In this document: piece after piece, positions 44,465-54,196 of the stretch
Layout of the letters: the number at the start of each line of letters is the position of its first letter
How positions within the stretch are numbered: the first letter of the stretch is position 1
Assembly: GCF_014681765.1 (NCBI RefSeq)
Contig: NZ_CP061498.1
Location: 2,927,501 to 2,991,500 of the forward strand
Source of the DNA: Roseicitreum antarcticum
Lineage (GTDB): Bacteria; Pseudomonadota; Alphaproteobacteria; Rhodobacterales; Rhodobacteraceae
Direction of reading: 5' to 3'
DNA length: 64,000 nt
The notes under the pieces: model-generated
The model's database searches: none
What the model was told of the DNA's origin: nothing
Seen by the model: the letters and a program-made list of their open reading frames with translations, nothing else
Position numbers and translations under genes: made by a program

Positions 44465-46048
44465 TCAGTCCACGGATTCCAGTCCCGCCCCAACCGGGCG
44501 GGGAATGTGACCCAGCGCCTTCAGCGCCTGACGCAGGGGCGCATCAGCGCAGACCGCGCGATACTGGTCGTAAAGCGCGCGATAGCTGGGCGCGCGGGCC
44601 GGATCAGGCTGAAACACCGTCACCCGGGCCGCACCGTATTGCGCGGCACCCGCGTCAAAGCCCGCGACGATCTGCGCCGCCACTGCACCATGGATGGCGG
44701 CACCCACGGCGGTGGCATGCGCGATTTGCGGAACCTCGATCGGGCGTTCCATGACATCGGCCATGATCTGGATCAGCGCGGGGTTATTGGCGGCCAGACC
44801 GCTGGTCATCACCACGCGGTCAACCGTGAAACCATCGGCCTCGAACAGGTCCAGCACGAATTTCGCGCCAAAGCACAGCGATTCCATCAGCGCGCGGTAG
44901 ATCCCCACCGCGGTGGTCTGCAAGGTCATGCCCAGCAGCATGCCCGACAGGTTGGAATCGGCCAGCGGGACCCGGTTGCCGCTCCACCAATCCACGGCCA
45001 GCAGATGGCTTTCGCCCGGTTGCATCGCGGCGGCCGCCGCACCATAAGCCTCGAAACTTTCGGCGGGGGTGGCACCCCGGGGAAAACAGCGCACGAACCA
45101 CGCCAAGATGTCACCGAAACAGGCCTGACCAGCCTCATAGCACCACAGGTCACGCACCGAAGCATCCCGGGCAGCGCCTTCGATCCCCTTGGGCAGCGGG
45201 CGAAAATCCTTGCTGAGGAACAGATACGCCGCCGACGTCCCCAAGGCGCCGACAAAGCTGCCGCCGGATACCGCGTGGATCGCGGGCAGCACCACATGGG
45301 AATCGATCACAGCCACGGCAACGATCGCTGCGCCCTTGATGCCAGTGCGCTGACGCCATGCCGCGCACAGCCCGCCACCCGATGATCCAACCCGGGCAGG
45401 GTCGGACAGCCGGTCTTGCAACCCGGGCACAAGGCCCTGCGGATAGCCGCCGTCAAACTGCGCCTTGAATGCCGCGAAAGCCAGGCTGCGGGTTTCCTGC
45501 CCGGTCAATTGCCAGACCAGCCAATCCCCCGCCTCGATGAAACGGTCGGTTTCGGCCCATAGGTCCGGCGCCTCGGCTTCCATCTGCGCGGCTTTGGCCA
45601 GCAGCCATTCCCCCGACAGCTTGCCGCCGAAATTGTCCAGGAACGCGCCGCCCGTGGCGTTGATCGCATCGGCATAGGATTGCGCCGCGCCGTGTTTCCA
45701 AAGCTTCACATAGGCATGGGGCGCGTCGGGGTGGCGCTGCGACAGCGGCGTGCCATCCGCCGTGGCGGGCATCGGCGTCGAGGCGGTAAAGCCCAGCCCG
45801 ATGGACGCAACCTCGCGCCCGTTGCCCAGCGTGGTCAGGATTTCCGTGGCGGCCTCGGTGTAGTCTTGTGCGTTCTGAAGTGCCCAGCCGCGCGGGAGTG
45901 CCGCGCCACCGGGCAGCGCCTGCGCCATGACGCCATGCCGGTAACGGTACATGCAACTGTCGATCTGCGCGCCGGTTTCCGCGTCAATCAGCACCCCGCG
46001 CGCCGATTCCGTGCCATAATCCAGTCCTATGATGCAGCGCGATGTCAT
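44465..46048 (-). CDS. FGGY carbohydrate kinase, ribulokinase-like
   Basis: This 527-residue sugar kinase resembles Ara[18 protein letters not shown] at the phosphate-1 site, [43 protein letters not shown] and the C-terminal [20 protein letters not shown]. It would phosphorylate a ketopentose such as ribulose or xylulose, or the related polyol. Its ATG overlaps the tkt stop by 4 bp. The pairing with transketolase suggests the product enters the pentose phosphate pathway. The exact substrate is not established; a dehydrogenase or isomerase is not encoded nearby. Confidence 0.9.
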   Translation of the reverse strand: MTSRCIIGLDYGTESARGVLIDAETGAQIDSCMYRYRHGVMAQALPGGAALPRGWALQNAQDYTEAATEILTTLGNGREVASIGLGFTASTPMPATADGTPLSQRHPDAPHAYVKLWKHGAAQSYADAINATGGAFLDNFGGKLSGEWLLAKAAQMEAEAPDLWAETDRFIEAGDWLVWQLTGQETRSLAFAAFKAQFDGGYPQGLVPGLQDRLSDPARVGSSGGGLCAAWRQRTGIKGAAIVAVAVIDSHVVLPAIHAVSGGSFVGALGTSAAYLFLSKDFRPLPKGIEGAARDASVRDLWCYEAGQACFGDILAWFVRCFPRGATPAESFEAYGAAAAAMQPGESHLLAVDWWSGNRVPLADSNLSGMLLGMTLQTTAVGIYRALMESLCFGAKFVLDLFEADGFTVDRVVMTSGLAANNPALIQIMADVMERPIEVPQIAHATAVGAAIHGAVAAQIVAGFDAGAAQYGAARVTVFQPDPARAPSYRALYDQYRAVCADAPLRQALKALGHIPRPVGAGLESVD

Positions 46049-48054
46049 GCTGCGACCTGCGCCCGTACCGCGTTGGTCACGGCATCGGCGGTCAGGCCGA
46101 AATGTTCGAACAAAACATCGGGGGCTGCGGATTCACCAAAAGTATCGACACCGATGCAGGTGCCTTTCAGGCCGACATACTTGCGCCAGTAATCGGTCGA
46201 TCCGGCCTCGACCGACAGGCGCGGTACGCCGTCGGGCAGCACGTCGGCCTTGTAGGCGGCGCTTTGCCGGTCAAACTGGAAGGTCGAGGGCATGGACACC
46301 ACCCGGATGCCGATGCCTTCCGCGCCCAGACGCCGCGCAGCCTCGATCGCCAATGAGACCTCGGACCCGGTGGCGATGATGACCGCCGCCAGCGCGCTGC
46401 CCTCGCGGTGCAGCACATAGCCGCCCCGCCGCACCTGCGCCATCGCATCCGGGCCGCGCGTCTGGGCATCCAGCCCCTGACGGCTGACCGCCAGCACGGT
46501 CGGCGTTGCATCATGTTCCAGCGCGACGCGCCAGGCCACGGCGGTTTCCACGGCGTCGCAAGGGCGCCAGACATCCATATTCGGCACCATGCGCAGGGTT
46601 GCAAGCTGTTCGACCGGCTGGTGCGTCGGCCCGTCCTGACCCAGCGCAACGGAATCATGCGACAAGACATAGATCGCGCCCAGCTTCATCAGCGCGGCCA
46701 TGCGCATCGCATTGCGCGCATATTCCGAAAACATCACATAGGTGCCGCCAAAGGGCCGGACGCCGCCATGCGCCAACATCCCGTTCATGATGCCCGCCAT
46801 GCCGAATTCGCGCACACCGTAATAGATGTAGGTGCCACCTGCGGTGGCCGTCATCGGCTCCATCGCGTCCCATGTTGTCATGTTTGACCCCGCCAGATCG
46901 GCCGAGCCGCCGGTCAGTTCGGGCATGATCCTTGAGAACGCGGCAATCGCATTCTGGCTGGCCTTGCGCGAAGCGATGCTTTCAGCCTTCTGCGCCGCAT
47001 CGGCGATCAGGGCATCGGCGGAGTCGTCAAAACCATCGGGCAGGCCGCCCGCCATCCGCCGCCCGAACTCGGCTGCCAGATCAGGATATTCAGCGGCCCA
47101 TCTGGCGCGCGCGGCAGTCCAGGCGGCTTCGTTACCGGCACCCTTGGACCGGGCGTCCCAGGCCTGCGCCACGGCATCAGGCACCTCGAACGGGGAATGC
47201 GGCCAATTCAGCGCCGCGCGTGTCGCCGCGATTTCATCGTCACCCAGCGGATTGCCGTGACAATCATGGCCCCCCGCCTTTGTGGGCGCGCCCATGCCGA
47301 TGGTCGTGCGGCAGCAGATCAGCGTCGGCCGCTCCGTGTCGCGCTTCGCAGCAGCAATCGCGCGGTCCACTGCATCGACATCATGGCCGTCAACCGCCGG
47401 GATGACGTGCCAGCCATAGGCCTCGAACCGTTTCGGCGTGTCATCGGTAAACCAACCTTCGACCTTGCCGTCGATAGAGATGCCGTTGTCATCATAGAAC
47501 GCGATTAGCTTGCCCAATCCCAGCGTGCCCGCCAGCGAACACACCTCATGTGAGATACCTTCCATCAAGCAGCCATCGCCGACGAAAACATAGGTCTGGT
47601 GATCGACAATGGCGTGGCCAGGCCGGTTGAACCGCGCCGCCAGCGCCTTTTCGGCAACCGCCATGCCTACCGCATTGGCAAGCCCCTGCCCCAGCGGCCC
47701 TGTGGTGGTTTCCACCCCGGGGGTATAGCCGCGCTCAGGGTGGCCGGGGGTCTTGCTGTGCAGGGTGCGGAACTGGCGCAGATCCTGCGCTGTCACATCA
47801 TAGCCCGTCAGATGCAGCAGGCTGTAGATCAACATGGACCCGTGCCCGTTGCTCAGCACGAACCTGTCGCGGTTGGGCCAGCCGGGATTGGCCGGATTGT
47901 GCCGCAAATGCCGGTGCCACAGGGCCAGGCCGATCTCGGCCATGCCCATGGGCATGCCGGGATGCCCGGATTTCGCCTGCTGGACCGCATCCATCGACAG
48001 CGCCCGGATCGCGTTCGCCATTTCGCTGGACAGGGAAACTGCGCCTTTGCTCAT
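46045..48054 (-). CDS. tkt: Transketolase
   Basis: Transketolase moves two-carbon units between sugar phosphates using thiamine diphosphate. The 669-residue protein has [17 protein letters not shown], the cofactor motif [15 protein letters not shown] followed by [16 protein letters not shown]-type region [16 protein letters not shown] and the C-terminal STFQFDRQS domain. The start at 48054 ([10 protein letters not shown]) has AGAAGG upstream; the frame stays open upstream but that part is not homologous. It heads an operon with a sugar kinase and an ABC importer, so it is probably a dedicated catabolic copy rather than the sole housekeeping one; this last point is inference. Confidence 0.95.
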   Translation of the reverse strand: MSKGAVSLSSEMANAIRALSMDAVQQAKSGHPGMPMGMAEIGLALWHRHLRHNPANPGWPNRDRFVLSNGHGSMLIYSLLHLTGYDVTAQDLRQFRTLHSKTPGHPERGYTPGVETTTGPLGQGLANAVGMAVAEKALAARFNRPGHAIVDHQTYVFVGDGCLMEGISHEVCSLAGTLGLGKLIAFYDDNGISIDGKVEGWFTDDTPKRFEAYGWHVIPAVDGHDVDAVDRAIAAAKRDTERPTLICCRTTIGMGAPTKAGGHDCHGNPLGDDEIAATRAALNWPHSPFEVPDAVAQAWDARSKGAGNEAAWTAARARWAAEYPDLAAEFGRRMAGGLPDGFDDSADALIADAAQKAESIASRKASQNAIAAFSRIMPELTGGSADLAGSNMTTWDAMEPMTATAGGTYIYYGVREFGMAGIMNGMLAHGGVRPFGGTYVMFSEYARNAMRMAALMKLGAIYVLSHDSVALGQDGPTHQPVEQLATLRMVPNMDVWRPCDAVETAVAWRVALEHDATPTVLAVSRQGLDAQTRGPDAMAQVRRGGYVLHREGSALAAVIIATGSEVSLAIEAARRLGAEGIGIRVVSMPSTFQFDRQSAAYKADVLPDGVPRLSVEAGSTDYWRKYVGLKGTCIGVDTFGESAAPDVLFEHFGLTADAVTNAVRAQVAA

Positions 48055-48184
48055 GCTGCTTGCCTTCTTTTGTTGAGGGGAAGACAGCCGCGTTCCTCGG
48101 CGTTTCCGCCGGTGGCATGCCAGTCCTCCCTCTGACAGTTCCAAGGCTACTCAGTCGTGCAGTCATAAGTCAACCATGTTTTGT

Positions 48185-48204
48185 ATAATTTTAGACTAAA
48201 TTAT
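48185..48204. promoter_or_regulatory. Candidate ROK operator between tkt and the ROK gene
   Basis: ATAATTT-N6-AAATTAT is an inverted repeat with perfect 7-bp arms, in a short AT-rich patch of an otherwise GC-rich region, in the divergent tkt/ROK promoter space. A TATAAT-like hexamer overlaps its left edge on the plus strand. AT-rich inverted repeats are usual for ROK/NagC-type repressors, so it may control both directions. Confidence 0.55.
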
Positions 48205-48277
48205 CAGAACTTCCCGCCGAGCATCTTCCTATCCGTGTCGTCACAGCATAAGCTGTGGTGACATCAGGGGGTTTTGG

Positions 48278-49492
48278 ATGAAGCCGACAGCGATAGCATG
48301 GGACGGCACGGCATTGTTAAACGCGGGCAGGCTGCTGAACCTGATCGCCTCGGGGGGCGCCACTTCGCGCTCGGACCTGATCGAGGCCAGCGGCCTGTCG
48401 CGCATGACGGTCTCGCAGCGGCTGTCATCGCTATTGGGCGCCGGTCTGGTCGAGGAAACGCCCCAGACGCTGCCAAGCGGCGGGCGCCCCACCCGGCAGT
48501 TGCGCCTGCGCCCGCAAGCCGGGCACCTGCTGGTCGCCAACATCGGCGAGACCCATCTGCATGTCGCCGCCACCGATCTTGCCGCAACCATCCTGGCCGA
48601 ACAGACGATGCCCTTCCAGATCAGCGATGGCCCGCAAGTCGTTCTGACGCAGATCGGCGAAGGGTTCACGGCGCTGGCCCGCGCCCTGCCACCGCATTCA
48701 GGCCCGCTTTTTGGCATTGGCCTCAGCCTGCCCACGCCGGTGGATTTCAACGCCGGGCGCGTGGTCGGCCCGTCGGTCCTGTTTGGCTGGGACGGTTTCG
48801 ACATCCGCGGCTGGCTGGGCCAGCGGTTCAACGTGTCAGTCTATGTCGAAAACGACGTTAACCTGATGACGATATACGAACACCGGCTGCATTTCGCCGG
48901 GGTCGAAGACATGATCTTCATCAAGGTCGGCACCGGGATCGGCAGCGGCATCGTCTCGCAGGGGCGGATCTTGCGCGGGGCGAAAGGCGCGGCGGGGGAC
49001 ATCGGGCACATTCAGGTCAAATCCGCGCATCCGCCGCTGTGCCGGTGCGGGAAGCTGGGCTGCCTGGAGGCATGGGCCAGCGGTTGGGCGCTGGCACGCG
49101 ACCTGACAACCAACGGTTTCCCCGCCAGCACCGCCCGCGATGTGATCGACTTGTTTGACCGCCAGACGCCTGAGGCGTTGATGCTGCTGCGCAAAGCCGG
49201 GCGCAGCGTCGGCGAAGTGGTGTGCGAGGTTGTGAGCCTGCTGAACCCCGGACTGATCGTCATCGGCGGCACCATATCACAGGCAGGCGACACGCTACTG
49301 GATGGGGTGCGCGAACTGGTGTACCAACGCTGCCTGCCGCTGGCCACCAGCGACCTGAAAATCGTTGCCAGCGCGGCGGAAGAAGACACCGCCATTCTGG
49401 GAGCCGCTCAGCTCGTGCTGGACGGCATCTTCGATATGGCCGCGATAGACCAGATCCTTGAGCGCACAGCGCGAATGCACACCAGCGTCTGA
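48278..49492 (+). CDS. ROK family transcriptional regulator
   Basis: This 404-residue protein has an N-terminal MarR-like winged helix (LLNLIASGGATSRSDLIEAS, GLSRMTVSQRLSSLLGAGLV) and a C-terminal ROK sugar-kinase-like domain with YVENDVNLMTIYE, IKVGTGIGSGIV and the zinc site CRCGKLGCLEAW. It is of the NagC/XylR class and probably represses the divergent sugar operon until a sugar ligand binds. A G-rich ribosome site precedes the ATG. Confidence 0.92.
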   Translation: MKPTAIAWDGTALLNAGRLLNLIASGGATSRSDLIEASGLSRMTVSQRLSSLLGAGLVEETPQTLPSGGRPTRQLRLRPQAGHLLVANIGETHLHVAATDLAATILAEQTMPFQISDGPQVVLTQIGEGFTALARALPPHSGPLFGIGLSLPTPVDFNAGRVVGPSVLFGWDGFDIRGWLGQRFNVSVYVENDVNLMTIYEHRLHFAGVEDMIFIKVGTGIGSGIVSQGRILRGAKGAAGDIGHIQVKSAHPPLCRCGKLGCLEAWASGWALARDLTTNGFPASTARDVIDLFDRQTPEALMLLRKAGRSVGEVVCEVVSLLNPGLIVIGGTISQAGDTLLDGVRELVYQRCLPLATSDLKIVASAAEEDTAILGAAQLVLDGIFDMAAIDQILERTARMHTSV

Positions 49493-49597
49493 CTCCGTTT
49501 CAGTGACCTCATCACACTCGCGACGTATTGAGACGGAATGACAATCGCATGCGCTTATGACATCGCCGCGGCGATGTTGCAGAACTCTGACCGCAAA

Positions 49598-49667
49598 GGA
49601 TTCACATCACGAATCCAGGTGATTAAACGGGTGGCATGAGCAAGCCCGAGCCCGCCCGCTACTGGTC
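49598..49667 (+). pseudogene. Stub of an IS5-type transposase gene
   Basis: The sequence holds an inverted repeat GGATTC-N7-GAATCC (49598-49616), and then from 49636 an ATG reading MSKPEPARYW, which resembles the N-terminus of IS5-family transposases of Rhodobacterales. It is cut after 11 codons by the left end of the IS3 element at 49668. It marks an older insertion at this site. Confidence 0.5.
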
Positions 49668-49696
49668 TGCCCCCAACGAGTGGTCCAGTTTGAATG

Positions 49697-50512
49697 TTAG
49701 TGCATGGTTGGCCTTTGGTCTATTGGGACGATGCTTTTGGGCGCTGGTGGACGGTATCCCAGAGCGCTGTGTGGTCTGACGGTGTTGTAATGGCGACGCC
49801 ATCGCTCGATCAGGATTTGGGCCTCGCGCAGCGATGAGAAGACCTCGCCGTTCAGCAACTCGTCCCGAAATCGGGCGTTGAAGCTCTCGCAGTAGCCGTT
49901 TTCCCATGGCGATCCAGGCGCAATGAAGGCAGTTTTGGCACCCACCGCGCCGATCCAGGCGCGCACCTTCTTGGCGATGAATTCTGCGCCATTGTCTGAC
50001 CTTATGTATTCCGGCGGACCGCGCAGGATGAACAGGTCAGTCAAGGCGTCGACCACGTCGACGGAATTGAGCTTGCGTTTGACACGGATCACCAGAGCCT
50101 CCTTCGTGAACTCGTCGATGATGTTGAGCGTGCGGAAGATCCGCCCGTCATGGGTTCGATCCTGGACGAAGTCATAGGACCAGACATGGTTCGGACGCTC
50201 CGGTCGCAGCCGAACACACGACCCATCGTTCAGCCAGAGCCGACCCTTCTTGGGTTGTTTTTGCGGGACTTTCAGCCCCTCCCGCCGCCAGATCCGTTCG
50301 ACGCGCTTGTGATTTACATGCCAGCCGCTGTTGTTCAGCATTCCGGTAATCATGCGATATCCATAGCGTCCGAACTCTTCTGTCAGTGCGATGATGTCAT
50401 CGGTCAGCCGTTCTTCGTCCGGCAGGCCGAGAGGCACCTTGCGCTGTGTCGAGCGATGCTGACCCAATGTGCGACAAACCCGGCGCTCTGATAAGCTGAG
50501 AGTCTGCCGCAC
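49697..50512 (-). CDS. IS3 (IS407 group) transposase OrfB, DDE catalytic domain
   Basis: This 271-residue part carries the rve integrase-core fold with the DDE triad: first Asp in VWSYDFVQDRTHDG, second in IRSDNGAEFIA and the Glu in ENGYCESFNARFRDELLNGE. It starts with an HTH_21-like region (YGYRMITGMLNNSGWHVNHK). It is normally made as an OrfAB fusion by a -1 frameshift near CTTTTAAG at the end of orfA: in that frame the protein reads on from orfA as SPSRRRRCIDHVRQTLSLS into this one. The internal GTG at 50512 is a formal start. Confidence 0.92.
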   Translation of the reverse strand: MRQTLSLSERRVCRTLGQHRSTQRKVPLGLPDEERLTDDIIALTEEFGRYGYRMITGMLNNSGWHVNHKRVERIWRREGLKVPQKQPKKGRLWLNDGSCVRLRPERPNHVWSYDFVQDRTHDGRIFRTLNIIDEFTKEALVIRVKRKLNSVDVVDALTDLFILRGPPEYIRSDNGAEFIAKKVRAWIGAVGAKTAFIAPGSPWENGYCESFNARFRDELLNGEVFSSLREAQILIERWRRHYNTVRPHSALGYRPPAPKSIVPIDQRPTMH

Positions 50513-50544
50513 ATGGTCGATACATCGACGGCGGCGGGAAGGGC

Positions 50545-50823
50545 TTAAAAGTTTCCCCGTGCAGCCTCGGTCAGGATCACCTTGTCCAGCGTCAGATCCG
50601 ACACGGCACGCCTAAGCCGGGTATTCTCAGTCTCCAGCTCCTTCAGCCGTTTGAGCTGATCTCGACTCATGCCACCATACTCTTTGCGCCATCGATAATA
50701 GGTCGGTTGTGTCACGCCGATCTGTCGAACGGCATCAGCAATCGAACGTCCTTGCCCTTGCAGCACTTCAACCTGCCGCAGCTTCAGCACGATCTCTTCG
50801 GGGTTGTCTCGCTTTCCTGCCAT
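50545..50823 (-). CDS. IS3 (IS407 group) OrfA
   Basis: This 92-residue protein has an HTH_8/transposase_8 domain (ADAVRQIGVTQPTYYRWRKEY) followed by a leucine-zipper-like helix (LKELETENTRLRRAVSDL). It ends TEAARGNF at a TAA inside the slippery run. It binds the IS ends and is the N-terminal half of the OrfAB transposase. Confidence 0.93.
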   Translation of the reverse strand: MAGKRDNPEEIVLKLRQVEVLQGQGRSIADAVRQIGVTQPTYYRWRKEYGGMSRDQLKRLKELETENTRLRRAVSDLTLDKVILTEAARGNF

Positions 50824-50884
50824 CTCTGGTCCTCCTGAAATGGGATAATACTATCCCAGTTGGTGGACCACTTCAGTGGGGGCA

Positions 50885-52149
50885 CTCCAGGCACCATCGC
50901 AGGCGTTGTCAGCTTCGGCGACCGAACCGCCGCGATCTTCCAGGGGGCCTATGATGCGGCGGTGGCGATCTGGGGCAGTCTGCCCGGTGCCATCGGCGAC
51001 TTCGCCTTCCAGGCCGCCAACGGGCTGATCTCCGGCGTCGAGGCGATGCTGAACGGCGTGGTCACCCGCATCAACACCTTCATCAACGGGTTGAATGCAG
51101 CACTCGACCTGCTGCCCGACTGGGCGGTTGGCGAAGGCGGGGTGCAAATCGGCACGCTGGACCCACTGACGCTGGGCCGGATCGACAACCCCTTCGCAGG
51201 CTCGGCCGAAGCGGCGGGTGCTTCGGCAGCCGATGCCTTTTCGGCCGCCCTGTCGCGCACCTATCTCGAGCCGCCAGACCTCGGGCTCAGCACCATGGCC
51301 GACGATGCCCGCGCCCGTGCCGACGGCTATCGCGAGGCGGCGGGGATGTTAGCAGATGCCGCAGGTCGACCACTGGCAAGCTGGCAGGCACTGCGCGATG
51401 CTGTGACGGGAACCGGGACGGAAGCCGAAGCCGCACTGGCGGATGCCGCAACTTCGGCGGATGCGCTTGGCACCGAGTTGGACGACACGGCCGCCGCTGC
51501 GGGAAGCGCGGGGGCTGCCGCGCGCGATGCCGGGGCTGCCGCTGCCGAAGGAGCCGATCAGGCCGCGACCGGCTGGGGAGCGGTGACGGCAGCACTGGCC
51601 GACTATGCCACCAAGGCGCGCAACATCGGTGGCGATATCGGCCAGGCGCTCGTCGGGGCGTTCACCTCAGCCGAGAACGCTGTCGGCGAGTTCGTCAAGA
51701 CCGGCAAGCTCGACTTCCGCGATCTGGTCACATCGATGATCGCCGATCTGGCCAAGCTGGCGGCCCGGCGCTTCATCCTCGGGCCGATTGCCAACGCGCT
51801 GTCGGGCGCACTTGGCGGTGCGGGCGGGATCTTCGCCAATATCCTGCACAGTGGTGGCATGGTCGGATCGCCGGGCCCGGGCCGAATGGTCCCGGCGCTG
51901 GCTTTCGCCAATGCCTCGCGCATGCACGCGGGCGGCTGGGCCGGGATCAAGCCCGACGAAGTTCCGGCAATCCTGCAACGAGGTGAGCGCGTCCTCTCGC
52001 GCCGCGAGGCTGCGGGCTACGGCCAGACTAGCGCGCCCGCCGTCAATGTCACCATCATGGCCCGCGATGCCGAGAGCTTCCGGCAATCGCGCACGCAGGT
52101 CGCGGCTGACATTGCGCGCGCGGTGTCGATGGGTCGGAGGGGCATGTGA
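50885..52149 (+). pseudogene. Phage tail tape-measure protein, 3' part only
   Basis: The coding frame is open from the IS3 end at 50885 and runs 421 codons. It has Ala/Asp-rich helical sequence and a C-terminal region typical of lambda-type tape measures (GKLDFRDLVTSMIADLAKLA, RRFILGPIANALSG, RGERVLSRREAAGYG). Tape measures are usually far longer, so the 5' part has been removed at the IS. Remaining ORF start codons arise from the IS sequence (MVDHFSGGT) and are not original. The protein would set tail length; it is non-functional here. Confidence 0.85.
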
Positions 52150-52210
52150 GTGCGACCCCGCAAGTGGGCACCGGTTGCGGGAATCAGAGCACGAACAACG
52201 GAGAATTTTG

Positions 52211-52837
52211 ATGGCGTTCCATGAAGTGCGCTTCCCCGATAACATCAGCCGCGGGGCACGAGGCGGTCCGGAACGGCGCACGCAAGTGGTAGAACTGGCC
52301 TCCGGTGACGAGGAACGCAATGCCAGCTGGGCCAACTCGCGTCGTCGGTTTGACATCGCTTACGGCATCCGCCGCGCCGACGATCTGGCGGCGGTCGTCG
52401 CCTTCTTCGAGGCGCGCAACGGCCGCCTGCACGGCTTTCGCTACAAAGATTGGGCCGACTATAAATCCTGCCTACCGTCGCACGCCGTCGCCCCCACCGA
52501 CCAGCCCATTGGCACTGGCAATGGCGCGGTCATCACCTTTGCCCTGCTAAAGCGCTACACCTCCGGCGCGCAAAGCTGGACCCGCGCAATTGCCAAGCCG
52601 GTCGCGGGCAGCATCCGTCTTGCCCTGAACGGGGTGGAGCAAATGTCGGACTGGAGCGTCGACACCGCCACCGGTAGCGTCACCCTCGCTGCCGCCCCCG
52701 GCGTGGGCGTCGCGATCACAGCGGGCTTCGACTTCGACGTGCCCGTCCGCTTCGACACCGACATGCTCGACGTCACCCTCGACCTCGAGCGTCTCGGGTC
52801 GATCACATCCATTCCCCTGCTGGAGATCCGGCGATGA
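52211..52837 (+). CDS. DUF2460 phage tail protein (RcGTA gp12-like)
   Basis: This 208-residue protein matches DUF2460/TIGR02217: FHEVRFPDNISRGARGGPER near the start and then ASWANSRRRFDIAYGIRRAD, FRYKDWADYKS, and a C-terminal DFDVPVRFDTDMLDV. Such proteins form a distal tail component next to the tape measure in siphoviruses and in the Rhodobacter GTA. An ATG preceded by GGAGAA fixes the start. The stop overlaps the next ATG by 4 bp. Confidence 0.92.
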   Translation: MAFHEVRFPDNISRGARGGPERRTQVVELASGDEERNASWANSRRRFDIAYGIRRADDLAAVVAFFEARNGRLHGFRYKDWADYKSCLPSHAVAPTDQPIGTGNGAVITFALLKRYTSGAQSWTRAIAKPVAGSIRLALNGVEQMSDWSVDTATGSVTLAAAPGVGVAITAGFDFDVPVRFDTDMLDVTLDLERLGSITSIPLLEIRR

Positions 52838-53184
52838 ACGAAGAATCTGGCTTTGTCGCTGCTGTCCTGCGCGATCTGGCAACCTCCACCGCTGTCATCC
52901 TGGCGGCTTGGGGTGCGCTTGGCGGTGCGACCAACGCGCTGACCACACGAATGCGGCTGCGCGACGCGCTGCGCCACATCCTGCTGGGCGGTCTGATCGC
53001 TGCCGGGATGGGCAGCCTGTCGATGGCGATCATAACAGGCTGGCTCGGTCTGCCGCCCGAAGCGATCCCGGCCGGGGGTGCGGCGGGCTCGGCCGCCTAT
53101 CTGGTCGGCGTCTTCGGCCCCGCCTTCATCGAGGTGGTCCTCGCCCGGCTGCGCAGCGGCAAGGGGGGCGACAGCGATGCATGA
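52834..53184 (+). CDS. Holin-like small membrane protein
   Basis: This 116-residue protein has about three hydrophobic segments (TSTAVILAAWGALGGATNAL, ILLGGLIAAGMGSLSMAII, AAYLVGVFGPAFIEVVLA) and a charged tail. Its position just upstream of an endolysin gene and its size fit a phage holin, which forms pores that release the lysozyme. It has no other recognised signature, so the role is inferred from context. It overlaps DUF2460 (ATGA) and the next small gene. Confidence 0.75.
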   Translation: MNEESGFVAAVLRDLATSTAVILAAWGALGGATNALTTRMRLRDALRHILLGGLIAAGMGSLSMAIITGWLGLPPEAIPAGGAAGSAAYLVGVFGPAFIEVVLARLRSGKGGDSDA

Positions 53185-53311
53185 ACTTCTCCGCCTCGCG
53201 CGGTCCATCCGCTGCGATGCCGCCAATCCGGGCCAAGCCTTCAGCCACCGCCTGCGCATCGGCGTCCTTGTCGCCGCGCTGATCCTAATCCTTTCCTCCA
53301 TTTTCGGGTGA
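53177..53311 (+). CDS. Small single-span membrane protein of the lysis cassette
   Basis: This 44-residue product begins MHELLRLARSIRCDAANPGQ and ends in one membrane segment (IGVLVAALILILSSIFG). Its ATG lies 8 bp inside the end of the holin-like gene and it ends 4 bp before the lysozyme. It could be an antiholin or accessory lysis protein. No family was recognised. Confidence 0.65.
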   Translation: MHELLRLARSIRCDAANPGQAFSHRLRIGVLVAALILILSSIFG

Positions 53312-53315
53312 TCCC

Positions 53316-53990
53316 ATGCACATGACAGACCGGGGCCTGCTGGCCCTCGTCCGGCACGAAGGACTCGTGCCCGGACCTTATCTCGATGTCAAAAACGTCT
53401 GGACCTTCGGCATCGGCCATACCGCTGCGGCCGGGGCTCCCGATCCGGCACGGATGCCGCGCGGCATGCCCGCCGATCTGGACGCCGGGATCCGCGAAGT
53501 CTTCCGGCTCTTCCGCGCCGACATCGTGGCCTACGAGGCGGAGGTGCTGCGGGCCGTGAAGGTGCCGCTGGAAACGCACGAGTTCGATGCGCTGGTGTCG
53601 TTCCACTACAATACCGGCGGCATCGCCAAGGCCTCGCTGACGCGGCATCTGAACGCGGGCAACCGCCACGCCGCCGCGCAAGCCTTCATGGGCTGGCTCA
53701 GACCCGCCGCGATCCGGTCCCGCCGGGAGGCCGAGCGAGAACTGTTCCGCAACGGCCGCTATGCGACCGGCACAATTCCGGTCTGGGCGGTGGATCGCAA
53801 CGGCCGGGTGGATTTCTCACGACCGATCCGGCGACTGACCGAGGCAGAGGCGCTGGCAATGCTGCGCGTGACGAGCACGCCGGTGCCGCTGTCCGTGCCG
53901 CTGCCGGTACCCATTCCGACCCAACCGCCTATCACACGGTCGTGGTGGCAGGGGCTGATAGAATTCTTCACAGGAAAGGCAACATCATGA
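53316..53990 (+). CDS. Phage endolysin, GH24 lysozyme
   Basis: This 224-residue protein is a T4/lambda-type lysozyme (glycoside hydrolase 24) that cuts peptidoglycan. The catalytic Glu is in LVRHEGLVPGPYLD, with the Asp of the YLD motif and Thr in VWTFGIGHT. ALVSFHYNTGGIAKASLTR is the typical helical segment. No signal peptide is visible, so it depends on the holin. After residue ~190 there is a Pro-rich tail. It overlaps the following small gene by 4 bp. Confidence 0.9.
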   Translation: MHMTDRGLLALVRHEGLVPGPYLDVKNVWTFGIGHTAAAGAPDPARMPRGMPADLDAGIREVFRLFRADIVAYEAEVLRAVKVPLETHEFDALVSFHYNTGGIAKASLTRHLNAGNRHAAAQAFMGWLRPAAIRSRREAERELFRNGRYATGTIPVWAVDRNGRVDFSRPIRRLTEAEALAMLRVTSTPVPLSVPLPVPIPTQPPITRSWWQGLIEFFTGKATS

Positions 53991-54196
53991 ACTGGAACCT
54001 TGCACGCGGGCTGGTCTATCTGGCCTGTCTTGCCGCCTCTGGGCTGGCCATGGCCGGACTGGCAGATTTCGACCTGGTGACCGGCAGCTTCGATCTGCGC
54101 CCATTCAACCTCTACGCGCTGACCGGCACCGCAGGGGGCGTGATTTCCTCGGCGCTGGCCTCTTTCGCCCTGTGGCGGGGTTGGGGGCGGAAGTGA
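53987..54196 (+). CDS. Small phage membrane protein
   Basis: This 69-residue product has two hydrophobic stretches (GLVYLACLAASGLAMAGLA; LTGTAGGVISSALASFALW). It overlaps the lysozyme stop (ATGA) and the DUF2163 start (GTGA). It may be a second holin or spanin-like part of the lysis cassette. No family was recognised. Confidence 0.7.
   Translation: MNWNLARGLVYLACLAASGLAMAGLADFDLVTGSFDLRPFNLYALTGTAGGVISSALASFALWRGWGRK

Larger units (their letters stand above)
49668..50884 (-). mobile_element. IS3 family element, IS407 group
   Basis: The 1217-bp element has ends that begin TGCCCCCA and share GTGGTCCA a few bases in: TGCCCCCAACGAGTGGTCCA on the left; TGCCCCCACTGA-AGTGGTCC as reverse complement on the right. 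It contains overlapping orfA and orfB on the minus strand. The flanks (GGTC left; CTCC right) show no target duplication, so the two flanks were probably joined by a deletion or recombination after insertion. Confidence 0.88.
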
